NCBI GenBank assembly: GCA_020832555.1
Contig: JAFIEM010000012.1
Span: forward strand, 1 to 51,928
Length of the DNA: 51,928 bases
Source of the DNA: Natronohydrobacter sp.
GTDB taxonomy: Bacteria > Pseudomonadota > Alphaproteobacteria > Rhodobacterales > Rhodobacteraceae
Reading direction: 5' to 3'
This document shows, in pieces, positions 1 to 9,437 of the stretch. A program made the translations under genes and the position numbers. Numbering within the stretch: position 1 is the first letter of the stretch; every line of letters begins with the position of its first letter. A model generated the notes under the pieces. It had not been told where the DNA came from. It saw nothing but the letters and a program-made list of their open reading frames with translations, and made no database searches.

Positions 1-411
1 GATGCGATTGCCGAGGCATTGGCCGCTGCACTCGCCGAGCAACTCTCCGGTGGCAGCGACGCGCCCGGCCCTGTGTCCAGCGCGGGCGGCCTGAGCGCGT
101 CAGAGGCAGATGCCCTGCGTCTGGCGATCCAGGCCTGCTGGAACGTTGGTGTACTTTCCACCGATGCGCAGCAAGTCACTGTCACAGTGGCCTTCTCCAT
201 GACCCCTTCGGCCAGGCATGAGCAAGGCTCGATCCGTATGGTCGGCGCATCCGGGGGCACGGAAACCGCCGTGCAACAGGCGTTTGAGGCCGCGCGCCGC
301 GCCATCATTCGCTGCGAAGGCCCAGATGGCTATGGCCTGCCGCCCGAGAAATACGACGCCTGGCGCGATATCGAGATTACATTCAACCCTGAAGGCATGA
401 GGCTCAGATGA
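1..411 (+). CDS. tolA: TolA, C-terminal part (5' end outside window)
   Basis: This is the C-terminal domain of a TolA-type energy transducer, which spans the periplasm between the TolQR motor and TolB/Pal. The frame is open from base 1, so the start and the membrane anchor lie upstream of the window. The visible part has a short Gly/Ser/Pro linker, then a compact domain with two cysteines (segments around IQACWNVG and IIRCEGPDG) as in the C-terminal domain of TolA/TonB-like proteins. Its stop overlaps the start of tolB (ATGA), which supports the assignment more than the weakly conserved sequence does. The identification is mainly from context. Confidence 0.8.
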   Translation, partial: DAIAEALAAALAEQLSGGSDAPGPVSSAGGLSASEADALRLAIQACWNVGVLSTDAQQVTVTVAFSMTPSARHEQGSIRMVGASGGTETAVQQAFEAARRAIIRCEGPDGYGLPPEKYDAWRDIEITFNPEGMRLR

Positions 412-1733
412 CCCGGCTTTTCCATTCCCTGACAGCGCTTGCGGTGCTGATCCTGACCAGCTTCGCAGCCAGCCTGCCCGCACAGGCCCAGCCCCTGCGC
501 CTGCAGATCACCGAGGGCGTGATCGAACCCATGCCCTTCGCAATGCCTGCCTTCGTGCCCGAAAACAGCGGTGGCGGCCAATATGCCGACCGGCTGGCCC
601 GCGTGGTCGCGGCGAACCTGACCAATACCGGCCTGTTTCGCGAAGTGCCCCCACAGGCCCATATCGGGCGGATCACCAGTTTCGACGCAGGCGTGAACTA
701 TGCCGACTGGCGCGCGGTCAATGTTCAGGCGCTGATCACCGGGGCGGTGTCCGTTCAGGGCAACCGGATGACGGTCAAGTTTCGCCTGTTCGATGTTCTG
801 ACCGGGCAGCAAGTCGGGCAAGGGCTGCAATTTGCAGGCACGACCGACAGTTGGCGGCGCATGGCGCATAAGGTCTCGGATGCCGTCTATAGCCGGATCA
901 CCGGCGAAGGCGGCTATTTCGACAGCCGCGTTGTGTTCATCAGCGAATCCGGTCCGCGCACCAGCCGCACCCGGCGCTTGGCGATCATGGATCAGGATGG
1001 CGAGAATGTGCAATTCCTGACCGATGGTCGGGCCATGGTGATCGGGCCGCGCATCTCGCTTTCGGGCGAGCGTATCCTTTACACCACTTACGAAACCGGC
1101 ACGCCGCGCCTTGCGCTGATGAACACCCAGACCGGGCAGCGCCAGCTTGTCGGCGACATTCCCGGCGCGCAGGTGTTTTCGCCGCGCTTCTCGCCCGATG
1201 GCGGATCGCTGGTGTTCTCGGCCGCGCGCGGGGGCAATACCGATCTTTACCGGATGCAACTCTCCTCCGGGCAGATCCAGCAACTCACCTCCTCGCCCTC
1301 GATCGCAACCGGACCCAGTTTCTCGCCCGACGGGCGCTTCATCGCCTTCGAATCCGACCGCTCCGGCACCAGCCAGATCTATGTGATGCCCGCCTCGGGT
1401 GGCGAGGCGCGGCGCATCAGCTTCGGGCAGGGGCGCTACAATACTCCCGTCTGGTCGCCGCGCGGCGATCTGATCGCCTTCACCAAGCAGAATGCCGGGC
1501 GCTTCCATATCGGCGTCATGCGCACGGACGGGTCGGAAGAGCGCCTGCTCACGGCCTCGTTCCTTGACGAGAGCCCGACCTGGGCCCCAAATGGCCGCGT
1601 CATCATGTTCACGCGCGAGGCCCAGGGGGGCGATCCATCCCTGTTTTCGGTCGATATCACCGGGCGCAACCTGCGCCGCATTCCGACACCCGGACCGGCC
1701 TCTGACCCGTCCTGGGGCCCGCTTCTTCAATAA
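408..1733 (+). CDS. tolB: Tol-Pal system protein TolB
   Basis: TolB is the periplasmic beta-propeller protein of the Tol-Pal system, which links the inner-membrane motor to Pal and helps constrict the outer membrane at division. The 441-residue product begins with a Sec signal peptide ending near QAQA (about residue 27). An N-terminal alpha/beta domain follows, then a C-terminal six-bladed propeller with repeated blade motifs of the type P-x-FSPDG, PVWSPRG and PTWAPNG. Length is normal for the family. The ATG overlaps the tolA stop by four bases (ATGA), indicating translational coupling, and pal follows after 36 bases in the same operon. Confidence 0.96.
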   Translation: MTRLFHSLTALAVLILTSFAASLPAQAQPLRLQITEGVIEPMPFAMPAFVPENSGGGQYADRLARVVAANLTNTGLFREVPPQAHIGRITSFDAGVNYADWRAVNVQALITGAVSVQGNRMTVKFRLFDVLTGQQVGQGLQFAGTTDSWRRMAHKVSDAVYSRITGEGGYFDSRVVFISESGPRTSRTRRLAIMDQDGENVQFLTDGRAMVIGPRISLSGERILYTTYETGTPRLALMNTQTGQRQLVGDIPGAQVFSPRFSPDGGSLVFSAARGGNTDLYRMQLSSGQIQQLTSSPSIATGPSFSPDGRFIAFESDRSGTSQIYVMPASGGEARRISFGQGRYNTPVWSPRGDLIAFTKQNAGRFHIGVMRTDGSEERLLTASFLDESPTWAPNGRVIMFTREAQGGDPSLFSVDITGRNLRRIPTPGPASDPSWGPLLQ

Positions 1734-1769
1734 CACAGACAAAGATAAACTCCTGAGGGATACACAATC

Positions 1770-2312
1770 ATGACCCTGACTTCAAAAGCCCTACTCCTTC
1801 TGGCGGGCATTGCACTGGCTGCCTGCAACAACCCGCGCGGGGGCGGCAGCTTCGGCGGCGGCGGAGCAGATGGCTTCGGTGGTGCCAATGACGGCTTCTT
1901 CGATGGTGGCATCACCACCGGCAATCTGGGCGATCCGAACGATCCGCGCTCGGTCGCGCATTTCCAGCAGCGTATCGGCGACCGGGTGTTCTTCACCGTC
2001 GACAGTTCCAGCCTGACAGCTGAGGGGCGCGCGACACTGGAAGCCCAGGCGCGCTGGCTGAACGCCAATCCGCAATTCTCGATCGTGATGGAAGGCCATG
2101 CCGATGAGCGCGGCACGCGCGACTATAACATCGCGCTCGGTGAGCGCCGCGCCAATGCCGCCATGCAATATCTGATCGGTCAGGGTGTCAGCGCGAACCG
2201 GATGCGCGTGGTCAGCTACGGCAAGGATCGTCCGGTCGAAGCCTGCGCTGCCCAGCGCTGCTGGGATATCAACCGCCGTGCAGTCACCGCGATTGCCGGT
2301 GTGACGGGCTGA
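1770..2312 (+). CDS. pal: Peptidoglycan-associated lipoprotein Pal
   Basis: Pal is an outer-membrane lipoprotein that binds peptidoglycan and TolB. The 180-residue product has a lipoprotein signal peptide with lipobox LAAC (Cys19), a Gly-rich low-complexity linker (about residues 20-45), and a C-terminal OmpA-type domain. That domain carries the typical segment GHADERGTRDYN followed by GERRA, whose Asp and Arg contact diaminopimelate in characterised homologues. It lies 36 bases after tolB, and cpoB follows after five bases. Start and length fit the family. Confidence 0.97.
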   Translation: MTLTSKALLLLAGIALAACNNPRGGGSFGGGGADGFGGANDGFFDGGITTGNLGDPNDPRSVAHFQQRIGDRVFFTVDSSSLTAEGRATLEAQARWLNANPQFSIVMEGHADERGTRDYNIALGERRANAAMQYLIGQGVSANRMRVVSYGKDRPVEACAAQRCWDINRRAVTAIAGVTG

Positions 2313-2317
2313 TCCGC

Positions 2318-3121
2318 ATGAGATCCCTGCGCGCTGCCACATTGGGCTGTCTGATCTGGGCCGGAACACTGGTTCCGGCTCAGGCCGATTCGGTCGCGGA
2401 AATCCGCTCGGAACTCAACGCGCTCAGCTCTGTCGTGGCCGATCTCGCGCGCGAGTTGTCCTCTGGCGCGGGGGCCGGCCAACCGGGCTTTGACGGAACT
2501 CTGATCGACCGGGTAGAGCAGATCCGCACCGAACTTGCGCGCCTCACTGGCCGCACGGAGGAATTGGAATACCGCATCCGGCAGGTGATTGACGAGGCGT
2601 CGAACCGGCTGGGCGATCTGGAATTTCGCCTGACCGAACTCGAAGGGGGCGATACCAGCGCGCTGACCCAGCGCCCGCTTGGCGGTCAGGCGCCGCGCGC
2701 GCCGACCCCCAGCGCGCCCGCTGGCGGCCCGGAACTGGCAGCAGGCGAAAATGTCGCCTTCGAGGGCGCGAAATCGCTGGCAGACTCCGGCGACCACGAC
2801 GCGGCCGCGCAGGCCTTGCAGGAATTTCTTGACCTCTATCCCGGCTCTCCGCTGGGGGCCGAGGCAAGCCTGCTGCTGGGCGAGACGCATCGTGCCCGCG
2901 GCGCAGAACCTGAAGCGGCGCGCGCCTATCTCAACCTCTATCTGGCAGACCCTGACGGGCCCTCTGCCCCGCGTGCCCTGCTGGCCCTGGGGGACAGTCT
3001 GGGGCGTCTGGGCCAGCGCGATGAAGCCTGCGTGATGTTTGACGAATTGCGCAACCGTTTCGGCACCAGCGCCGAAGCGCAAGAAGCCGAAGCGATGCGC
3101 CCTGCCCTGTCCTGCCCTTGA
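2318..3121 (+). CDS. cpoB: Cell division coordinator CpoB (YbgF), TPR protein
   Basis: CpoB coordinates peptidoglycan synthesis with Tol-driven outer-membrane constriction in the periplasm. The 267-residue product starts with a signal peptide ending near AQA (about residue 24). An N-terminal coiled-coil region follows (about residues 27-110, with repeated heptad-like EL/RL stretches), then an Ala/Pro-rich linker and a C-terminal TPR domain (about residues 145-260) with helices such as FLDLYPGSP and ALLALGDSLG. Position directly after pal is the classic Tol-Pal arrangement. The stop overlaps the TTG start of tilS. Confidence 0.93.
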   Translation: MRSLRAATLGCLIWAGTLVPAQADSVAEIRSELNALSSVVADLARELSSGAGAGQPGFDGTLIDRVEQIRTELARLTGRTEELEYRIRQVIDEASNRLGDLEFRLTELEGGDTSALTQRPLGGQAPRAPTPSAPAGGPELAAGENVAFEGAKSLADSGDHDAAAQALQEFLDLYPGSPLGAEASLLLGETHRARGAEPEAARAYLNLYLADPDGPSAPRALLALGDSLGRLGQRDEACVMFDELRNRFGTSAEAQEAEAMRPALSCP

Positions 3122-4350
3122 GCCCCCCTGATCTGAAAGACCGTTTTGCGAGTGCCATGGCCGCGCTGGACCCACCGGCGCGGCTTGGTCTTGCGGTCTC
3201 TGGTGGCGGCGATTCGATGGCGCTGCTGCATCTGGCACAGCACTGGGGCGGTGCTGATTTGCTGGTCGCCACGGTCAATCACGGCCTGCGCCCGGAAGCC
3301 GCCACCGAGGCCGCATTGGTCGCACAGGAAGCCGCACGCCTTGGCCTGCCCCATGTCACGCTGCATTGGCGGGGCTGGGACGGGCGGGGCAATCTGCAGG
3401 ATCAGGCGCGACAGGCGCGGCAGGAACTGCTGCGCGACTGGGCCGCGCGCGAGGCTCTGGGCGCAATCGTTCTCGGCCATACGCGCGACGATCAGGCAGA
3501 AACTCTGCTCCTGCGCCTTGCGCGCGGATCGGGCGTGGACGGGCTTGCGGGCATGGCGGCGCGGCGCGAAGACGGGCCGCTTCTCTGGCTGCGCCCGCTT
3601 CTGTCCTGCAGCCGCGACGAATTGCGCGACTGGCTGCGTGCGCGCGGGGTCGGCTGGATCAATGATCCCAGCAATGACGATCCGCGTTTTGACCGCGTGA
3701 AGATCCGGCAAGCACTCGCCGCGCTGGACCTGGACCCCGCACGGCTGGCCGAGACCGCCACCCGCATGGCCGAGGCGCGCGCCGTGCTTGATCAGACCGC
3801 GCAGGACGCTGCGCGCGACCTTGGCCGCAGCGACGCTGGCGATATCGTCTTTGACCGGCGCAGGTTCGATGCGCTGGCCATCGACACGCGCCAACGCCTG
3901 CTGGCCGAGGCGCTGCGACAGATCGCCTCAAGCCCCTACCGCCCGCGCCTGAGCGCCCTGCAGATGGCCCTTGCCGCACCCCGCGCGACCCTGCATGGCT
4001 GCCTGATCACCCGCAGCGCCAAAGATGTGCGGATCACCCGCGAAGCGCAGGCCGTCCGGGGCGTGACGGCGCGTCTTTGCGCAGATTGGGACCAGCGCTG
4101 GAGTTTCACCCCGCCCAAAGGCCCGATCTGCAAGGACAGGCTGGAGATCCGCGCCCTCGGGGCAGAGGGGCTGGCACAATGCCCGGATCGGAACTTCTGG
4201 CATCTGCCCCGCGCCTCGCTTCTGGCCAGTCCTGCGATCTGGGACGGCGCGCGTCTGATCGCCGCACCTCTGGCCGGGTTCGCCCCGGAATGGCAGGCAA
4301 ACCCACGCCCATTCACCGGTGTTCTGGCGGAATTGACCAATTCGCATTGA
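3118..4350 (+). CDS. tilS: tRNA(Ile)-lysidine synthase TilS
   Basis: TilS uses ATP and lysine to convert C34 of the CAU-anticodon tRNA-Ile to lysidine, so that it reads AUA. The 410-residue product has the N-type PP-loop SGGGDS at residues 28-33 and a second conserved segment LGHTRDDQAET. A variable C-terminal region follows. The start is TTG at 3118, overlapping the cpoB stop (TTGA), and gives a short leader before the PP-loop as expected. A later in-frame ATG would cut into the fold. Coupling to cpoB and proximity to ftsH is the usual order in Rhodobacterales. Confidence 0.93.
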   Translation: MSPPDLKDRFASAMAALDPPARLGLAVSGGGDSMALLHLAQHWGGADLLVATVNHGLRPEAATEAALVAQEAARLGLPHVTLHWRGWDGRGNLQDQARQARQELLRDWAAREALGAIVLGHTRDDQAETLLLRLARGSGVDGLAGMAARREDGPLLWLRPLLSCSRDELRDWLRARGVGWINDPSNDDPRFDRVKIRQALAALDLDPARLAETATRMAEARAVLDQTAQDAARDLGRSDAGDIVFDRRRFDALAIDTRQRLLAEALRQIASSPYRPRLSALQMALAAPRATLHGCLITRSAKDVRITREAQAVRGVTARLCADWDQRWSFTPPKGPICKDRLEIRALGAEGLAQCPDRNFWHLPRASLLASPAIWDGARLIAAPLAGFAPEWQANPRPFTGVLAELTNSH

Positions 4351-4427
4351 ACGCGCGGCCATAATCGCTATTTAAGAGACAAGTCTGCGCGCACCGCGCC
4401 GAAATACGCTGACGAGAGGAGAGCCCC

Positions 4428-6347
4428 TTGGGTAACGCACGGAATTTCGCCTTCTGGATCGTGCTGTTTTTGCTGATGATCATGCTGTTCAATATGTTCA
4501 GCACCGGGCAGTCCACCAGTTCGGCACGCAATGTCGCCTATTCCGACTTCATTGCCCGTGTCGAGTCCAATCAGGTCAGCCGCGTCACCATCGATGGCGA
4601 GCGTGTGATCTTCGTGGGCACTGACGGGCAACAATATTCGACCGTTCGCCCCGATGATCAGGGCCTGACCGCGCGTCTGCTGGCCGCCGAAATCCCGGTA
4701 GAGGCGCGTCCGCAACAGCAATCGGGCTTCCTGTCCACGCTGATGCTGTGGCTGCCCTTCCTGCTTCTGATCGGTGTGTGGATCTTCTTCATGAACCGCA
4801 TGCAGGGCGGCGGGCGCGGTGGCGCGATGGGCTTTGGCAAATCCAAGGCGAAACTGCTGACCGAAAAGCACGGCCGCGTCACGTTCGATGATGTGGCGGG
4901 CATTGACGAAGCCAAGGACGAGTTGGAAGAAATCGTCGAATTCCTGCGCAACCCGCAGAAATTCTCGCGCCTTGGCGGCAAGATCCCCAAAGGCGCGCTG
5001 CTGGTCGGTCCTCCGGGGACGGGTAAGACGCTGCTGGCCCGCGCCATTGCAGGCGAAGCCGGCGTGCCCTTCTTCACCATCTCAGGCTCTGATTTCGTGG
5101 AAATGTTCGTGGGTGTGGGTGCATCCCGCGTGCGCGACATGTTCGAGCAAGCCAAGAAGAACGCGCCCTGCATCGTGTTCATCGACGAGATCGACGCCGT
5201 GGGCCGGTCGCGCGGCGTGGGCTATGGTGGCGGCAATGACGAGCGCGAGCAGACGCTGAACCAGCTTCTGGTCGAAATGGATGGGTTCGAGGCCAATGAA
5301 GGCATCATCATCGTCGCGGCCACCAACCGCCCCGATGTGCTTGACCCTGCCCTGCTGCGCCCCGGTCGCTTTGACCGTCAGGTGCAGGTGCCCAATCCCG
5401 ACATCAAGGGCCGCGAGCGTATTCTGGGCGTCCATGCCCGCAAGGTGCCGCTGGGTCCGAATGTCGATCTGCGTATCATCGCGCGCGGCACGCCGGGTTT
5501 CTCGGGGGCCGATCTTGCGAACCTTGTGAATGAAGCCGCGCTCATGGCCGCGCGCTCGAACCGTCGTTTCGTGACGATGGAAGATTTCGAGAACGCGAAA
5601 GACAAGGTGATGATGGGCGCGGAACGCCGCTCCATGGTCATGTCCGAAGATGAGAAGAAACTGACCGCCTATCATGAAGCCGGTCACGCTGTGGTGGGCC
5701 TGCATGTTCCTGAACATGACCCGATCCACAAGGCCACGATCATCCCTCGTGGCCGTGCGCTGGGTCTGGTGCTGTCCCTGCCCGAACGAGACCAGTTGTC
5801 GGTCAGCTACCGCAAATACAAGTCCAAGATCGCCATGGCGATGGGCGGGCGCGTGGCGGAAGAACTGGTCTTTGGCCCGGATGCCGTGACCTCTGGCGCG
5901 GCAAGCGACATTCAGCAGGTGACACGGATCGCACGCGCGATGGTCACGCAATTCGGTTTCGATTCCGAACTGGGCTATGTCGATTATGCCAATGAACAGC
6001 AAAGCTATCTGGGCAATTACGGCGGTGGGTCAAACCATTCCGGCATCACCCAGAAGATGATCGACGACAAGGTGCGCGAACTGGTCAACGAAGGCTATGA
6101 GACCGCCAAGCGCATTCTGACCGAACATCGCGAGGATCTGGAAAATCTGGCGCAGGGTCTGTTGGAATATGAAACCCTGACCGGCCCGGAAATCGGGCGC
6201 GTCATGCGCGGCGAACCCATCGGACGCGGCGATGACGATGATGACGGTCAGATCACGAATACGCCCTCTGTCGCAGCCATCCCCAAGACGCGCGGTCGCA
6301 AGCGCGGCGACGAAGATGGCGGGTTGGAGCCGGAACCCTCGGCCTGA
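4428..6347 (+). CDS. ftsH: ATP-dependent zinc metalloprotease FtsH
   Basis: FtsH is a membrane-bound AAA+ protease that degrades unassembled membrane proteins and regulatory substrates. The 639-residue product has two N-terminal membrane segments (about residues 8-25 and 101-122) around a small periplasmic domain. The AAA domain carries Walker A GPPGTGKT at 194-201 and a Walker B ending IVFIDEIDA. The zinc site HEAGH is at 416-420, and the C-terminal tail is acidic. The start is TTG, preceded by GAGAGGAGAG, and places the first membrane helix correctly. A strong terminator follows the stop. Confidence 0.98.
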   Translation: MGNARNFAFWIVLFLLMIMLFNMFSTGQSTSSARNVAYSDFIARVESNQVSRVTIDGERVIFVGTDGQQYSTVRPDDQGLTARLLAAEIPVEARPQQQSGFLSTLMLWLPFLLLIGVWIFFMNRMQGGGRGGAMGFGKSKAKLLTEKHGRVTFDDVAGIDEAKDELEEIVEFLRNPQKFSRLGGKIPKGALLVGPPGTGKTLLARAIAGEAGVPFFTISGSDFVEMFVGVGASRVRDMFEQAKKNAPCIVFIDEIDAVGRSRGVGYGGGNDEREQTLNQLLVEMDGFEANEGIIIVAATNRPDVLDPALLRPGRFDRQVQVPNPDIKGRERILGVHARKVPLGPNVDLRIIARGTPGFSGADLANLVNEAALMAARSNRRFVTMEDFENAKDKVMMGAERRSMVMSEDEKKLTAYHEAGHAVVGLHVPEHDPIHKATIIPRGRALGLVLSLPERDQLSVSYRKYKSKIAMAMGGRVAEELVFGPDAVTSGAASDIQQVTRIARAMVTQFGFDSELGYVDYANEQQSYLGNYGGGSNHSGITQKMIDDKVRELVNEGYETAKRILTEHREDLENLAQGLLEYETLTGPEIGRVMRGEPIGRGDDDDDGQITNTPSVAAIPKTRGRKRGDEDGGLEPEPSA

Positions 6348-6364
6348 TCCCGACACTCACATGC

Positions 6365-6397
6365 AAAACAGCCCCGGACAGGTTCCGGGGCTGTTTT
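6365..6397. terminator. Intrinsic terminator, bidirectional
   Basis: A perfect 14-base inverted repeat, AAAACAGCCCCGGA and its complement, surrounds a five-base loop. A-rich and T-rich edges allow use from both sides. It lies between the convergent ftsH and the minus-strand gene ending at 6421. Confidence 0.9.
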
Positions 6398-6420
6398 CGT
6401 TTGCGCCGGCTGCACCCGGA

Positions 6421-6816
6421 TCAGTCGATGCGGATCTCGGCGCGGGAAAACTCTTGCACCATCTCTGCCCCGTCAGGAAAGACGACCCGCACCGAAACCG
6501 CCGCGATTTCATTCAGCGCATAGCCGATGAAGGGCAGTTCACGGATTGCATTGGGCTGGTTCGTCTCGCGGTGACAGGGCTCCATCTGCAACAGCGTCTC
6601 GGGCGCCGCGCCGTTCAGACCGTAGCGGATTTCCACGACCCCACAGCGCCAGCTCAGAAGATGCGTGAAATACAGCAGATCGCGCCCGGTTGCTGTGCCG
6701 ATCCCAACCCAATGCGCGCGGGTCATCTCCAGGATCGGCTGCACCTCGGCCTGTGTGGTGAAATTCTGCGCCTGCGCGGGGGCCGCCAGCATCGCCAGAA
6801 TGAAAAACCGTTTCAT
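6421..6816 (-). CDS. Hypothetical periplasmic protein
   Basis: A 131-residue product with a clear Sec signal peptide (MKRFFILAMLAAPAQAQ, cleavage after AQA) and a small mature domain of about 115 residues with two cysteines (LSWRCGVVEIRYG and MEPCHRETNQ) that could form a disulfide. I do not recognise the family. It reads toward ftsH and ends 24 bases from the shared terminator. The GntR gene upstream on the same strand stops five bases before this ATG, so the two may be co-transcribed. Codon use matches the neighbouring core genes. Confidence 0.75.
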   Translation of the reverse strand: MKRFFILAMLAAPAQAQNFTTQAEVQPILEMTRAHWVGIGTATGRDLLYFTHLLSWRCGVVEIRYGLNGAAPETLLQMEPCHRETNQPNAIRELPFIGYALNEIAAVSVRVVFPDGAEMVQEFSRAEIRID

Positions 6817-6821
6817 ATCCC

Positions 6822-7478
6822 CTACCCCTGCAAATGCCGCAGCCCCTGGGTCACATCGGTCCGCAGCGCCAGCCGGAGCGCCGCATCATCGCCCGCCCGC
6901 AAAGCTTCGAGAATCAGCCGGTGATGCGGGGGCGCGGTGGTGCGGCGCAGCTTGGTATAGAGCGCGCGCATCGTCGGCCCCAGTTGCAGCCAGACGGTTT
7001 CCAGCAAACCCAGCATCGCCGGGCTTTGCGCGCGCAGATAGAGCGTGCGGTGAAATTCCAGATTGGTGCGGATGTATTCGACCGGGTCTTGCAGATGGAT
7101 CGCTCGGGCATTGGCCTCATTGATCACCTCCATCCGGTCGATCAGCGCCAGATGCGCGCGGCGCAGCGCGCGGCTGCCCAGTTCCGGCTCCAGCAGCGCA
7201 CGGATCTGCGCCAGTTCCTCGATCCGGTCATTCGACAGTTCCGGTGTTGTCACCCGCCCCGAGGCCGAGAGCGTCAGCGCTCCTTCGGCGGTCAGACGGC
7301 GCAGCGCCTCGCGCGCGGGCGTCATCGACACACCATATTGCTTGCCGATCCCCCGCAGCGTCAGCGCCTGACCGGGGGCCAGTTCACCATGCATGACTTG
7401 CTGGCGCAGACCGCGATACACCCGGTCATGCGCCGGGGGCTCGGAAATGGTGGTCTGGCGGTTCAGCGTTTCGATCAT
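6822..7478 (-). CDS. GntR-family (FadR/FCD-type) transcriptional regulator
   Basis: A 218-residue metabolite-responsive regulator. The N-terminal winged helix (about residues 20-80) has the GntR pattern VYRGLRQQVMHGELAPG followed by VSMTPAREALRRLTAEG. The C-terminal all-helical FCD domain (about 90-215) contains a FHRTLY segment typical of ligand-binding FCD proteins. I chose the ATG at 7478. An upstream in-frame GTG at 7493 sits inside the palindrome TGTGATCACA and has no better ribosome site. The palindrome over the start suggests autorepression. The ligand is unknown. Adjacent divergent genes encode a CoxG-like protein and lactate dehydrogenase, which could be targets (inference). Confidence 0.88.
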   Translation of the reverse strand: MIETLNRQTTISEPPAHDRVYRGLRQQVMHGELAPGQALTLRGIGKQYGVSMTPAREALRRLTAEGALTLSASGRVTTPELSNDRIEELAQIRALLEPELGSRALRRAHLALIDRMEVINEANARAIHLQDPVEYIRTNLEFHRTLYLRAQSPAMLGLLETVWLQLGPTMRALYTKLRRTTAPPHHRLILEALRAGDDAALRLALRTDVTQGLRHLQG

Positions 7479-7484
7479 AAGAAA

Positions 7485-7494
7485 TGTGATCACA
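7485..7494. promoter_or_regulatory. Palindromic operator candidate for the GntR regulator
   Basis: The perfect palindrome TGTGATCACA lies just upstream of the GntR gene start and in the intergenic space before the divergent CoxG-like gene. Size and symmetry fit operators of FCD-type GntR proteins. Assignment is inference. Confidence 0.45.
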
Positions 7495-7609
7495 AACCCG
7501 CGCCCCGGTCAATGATCTAAGACCAAAGTCCATGCGACCAAAGCCTTCTTTCCCGCGTGGCCCTGATCGCCTAGTCTTGCGCGATCACGCTTTGAGGGAG
7601 GTCTCACCG

Positions 7610-8146
7610 ATGCAAATGTCCGACACCCGCCAGATCGCCGCTCCGCCACAGGCCGTCTGGGCCGCGCTGTTCGATCCAGACGTGCTGAAAGCCTGCGTGC
7701 CGGGCTGTACGGAACTGACCGGATCGGCCGCACAGGGCTATGAGGCGACAGTCGTGCAGAAAGTGGGCCCGGTGAAAGCCACCTTCAAGGGCACTGTCAC
7801 CATGTCGGATGTGGTCGAGGGGGAAAGCTGCACCCTGACCGGCGAAGGCAAGGGCGGCGCAGCAGGATTCGCCAAGGGCGAGGCCAAGGTCCGGCTGGAA
7901 CCCTCCGAGGGTGGCACGCTGCTGAGCTATGAGGTCGATGCCAAGGTCGGCGGCAAGCTCGCGCAGCTAGGCAGCCGCATTGTCGATGGCTTCGCCCGGC
8001 GCATGGCCGCTGATTTCTTCTCCCGTTTTCAGGCAGAGATCGAAGGCCCGATTCCAGACACACCAGAAGCCACAACCGAGACAGAGGCACAAGCCGACGC
8101 CCCTGCCCCGGAAAAGAAAGGCTGGATCAAGCGCGTCTTCGGCTGA
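7610..8146 (+). CDS. CoxG-like SRPBCC-fold protein
   Basis: A 178-residue member of the CoxG/SRPBCC (START-like) family. Residues 1-150 show the typical pattern: IAAPPQAVWAALFDPDVLKACVPGC near the start, KVGPVKATFKG in the middle, and LSYEVDAKVGGKLAQLGSR before a C-terminal helix. An acidic, low-complexity tail ends with a basic patch. CoxG in carboxydotrophs recruits CO dehydrogenase to the membrane, but relatives occur with many molybdenum hydroxylases and alone. No hydroxylase genes are adjacent here, so the role is open. The start at 7610 follows GAGGGAGG at eight bases. A longer frame from 7532 lacks such a site. Confidence 0.85.
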   Translation: MQMSDTRQIAAPPQAVWAALFDPDVLKACVPGCTELTGSAAQGYEATVVQKVGPVKATFKGTVTMSDVVEGESCTLTGEGKGGAAGFAKGEAKVRLEPSEGGTLLSYEVDAKVGGKLAQLGSRIVDGFARRMAADFFSRFQAEIEGPIPDTPEATTETEAQADAPAPEKKGWIKRVFG

Positions 8147-8169
8147 GGCTTGCATTTCCTCGCGCTTTC

Positions 8170-8186
8170 GGTAAAGTTTTTTTACC
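8170..8186. promoter_or_regulatory. Inverted repeat upstream of lldD
   Basis: GGTAAA and TTTACC surround a five-base GTTTT loop, 22 bases before the lldD start and just ahead of its ribosome site. The half-sites recall GntR/LldR-type operators (GGT...ACC), but the spacing differs from the published short-spaced site. It could also be a weak terminator for the CoxG-like gene. Confidence 0.35.
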
Positions 8187-8207
8187 AATTACGAGGGGGA
8201 GCCAGAA

Positions 8208-9377
8208 ATGCCGGTTATCACGAATATCGAGGATCTGCGCCGCATCTACGAGCGGCGCACCCCGCGCATGTTCTACGATTACGCCGAATCCGGTAGCTGG
8301 ACCGAGCAGACCTTTCGCGAGAACACCTCGGATTTCCGCCATATCCGGCTGAAACAGCGCGTTGCGGTCGATATGTCGGGGCGCAGCACCCGCTCCAGCA
8401 TGATCGGCGAGGATGTTGCCATGCCTGTCGCGCTGGCTCCGGTGGGTCTGACCGGCATGCAATCCGCAGATGGCGAGATCAAGGCCGCCCGCGCCGCCGA
8501 GAAATTCGGCGTGCCTTTCACGCTCTCCACCATGTCGATCTGCTCGATCGAGGATGTGGCGAAGCACACGAAGAAACCCTTCTGGTTTCAGGTCTATACG
8601 CTGAAAGACGATGATTTCATGCGCCGTCTGTTCGACCGCGCCCATGCCGCCAATTGTTCAGCCATCGTCATCACGGTCGATCTGCAAGTGCTGGGCCAGC
8701 GCCACAAGGATCTGAAAAACGGTCTGTCCGCGCCGCCCAAGCTGACCGCGAAATCCATCGCCAACATGATGACCAAAATCCCCTGGGGTCTGGAAATGCT
8801 AGGCACGAAGCGGCGTTTCTTCGGCAATATCGTGGGCCATGCCAAGGGCGTGACCGACCCCTCATCGCTCTCCACATGGACTGCCGAGGCGTTTGATCCG
8901 GCGCTTGACTGGAACCGCATCGCGCAGTTCAAGGAATGGTGGGGCGGCAAGGTGATCGTCAAGGGCATCATGGAACCCGAAGATGCCCGCCGCGCGGCCG
9001 AGATCGGTGCTGATGCGATTGTCGTCTCAAACCACGGCGGTCGCCAGCTTGACGGGGCCGTGTCCTCGATCCGCATGCTTCCTGCGATCATCGACGCTGT
9101 GGGCGACAAGGTGGAAGTCCATCTCGACAGCGGCATCCGCTCGGGTCAGGACGTGCTCAAGGCGCTCGCTCTAGGGGCCAAGGGCACCTATATCGGGCGC
9201 GCATTTACCTATGGGCTGGGCGCGATGGGCGAGAAGGGTGTCACCAAGGCACTGGAAATCATCCACAAGGAACTTGATGTCACGATGGCGCTTTGCGGCG
9301 AAACCGATGTGAAGACTCTGGGGCCCCATAACCTCTATGTTCCGCAGGGGTTCGGGGATCCGACTGTGAACCTGTGA
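8208..9377 (+). CDS. lldD: FMN-dependent L-lactate dehydrogenase (alpha-hydroxy acid oxidase family)
   Basis: A 389-residue enzyme that oxidises L-lactate to pyruvate with FMN and passes electrons to the respiratory chain. The active-site motif SNHGGRQLDG is present (residues 274-283, catalytic His276), followed by the phosphate-binding stretch LDSGIRSGQDVLKALALGA. The N-terminus has the ARRRTPRMFYDY-type start of the family. Length matches LldD rather than mandelate dehydrogenase, though other 2-hydroxy acids cannot be ruled out from sequence alone. The ATG follows a GAGGGGGAG ribosome site. A perfect terminator hairpin lies right after the stop. The GntR gene at 6822-7478 is a plausible regulator (inference). 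Confidence 0.9.
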   Translation: MPVITNIEDLRRIYERRTPRMFYDYAESGSWTEQTFRENTSDFRHIRLKQRVAVDMSGRSTRSSMIGEDVAMPVALAPVGLTGMQSADGEIKAARAAEKFGVPFTLSTMSICSIEDVAKHTKKPFWFQVYTLKDDDFMRRLFDRAHAANCSAIVITVDLQVLGQRHKDLKNGLSAPPKLTAKSIANMMTKIPWGLEMLGTKRRFFGNIVGHAKGVTDPSSLSTWTAEAFDPALDWNRIAQFKEWWGGKVIVKGIMEPEDARRAAEIGADAIVVSNHGGRQLDGAVSSIRMLPAIIDAVGDKVEVHLDSGIRSGQDVLKALALGAKGTYIGRAFTYGLGAMGEKGVTKALEIIHKELDVTMALCGETDVKTLGPHNLYVPQGFGDPTVNL

Positions 9378-9386
9378 TCTCAACAA

Positions 9387-9412
9387 AACAGGCCCCCCGA
9401 AGGGGGCCTGTT
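9387..9412. terminator. Intrinsic terminator between lldD and the permease gene
   Basis: Perfect 11-base arms AACAGGCCCCC / GGGGGCCTGTT around a CGAA tetraloop, followed by a T-rich stretch. It lies between two convergent genes and likely serves both. Confidence 0.9.
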
Positions 9413-9437
9413 CTCGTTTGACCGGGCCGCGAACGGA

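Noticed and set aside
330..1742. Long open frame of 470 codons on the minus strand across tolB
   Set aside because: It is a shadow of tolB in high-GC DNA; the plus-strand frame has clear TolB features and operon context.
7610..9377. CO dehydrogenase locus suggested by the CoxG-like gene
   Set aside because: No coxMSL genes lie nearby, and the MoxR/CoxE-type pair is over 12 kb away, so no CO oxidation claim is made.
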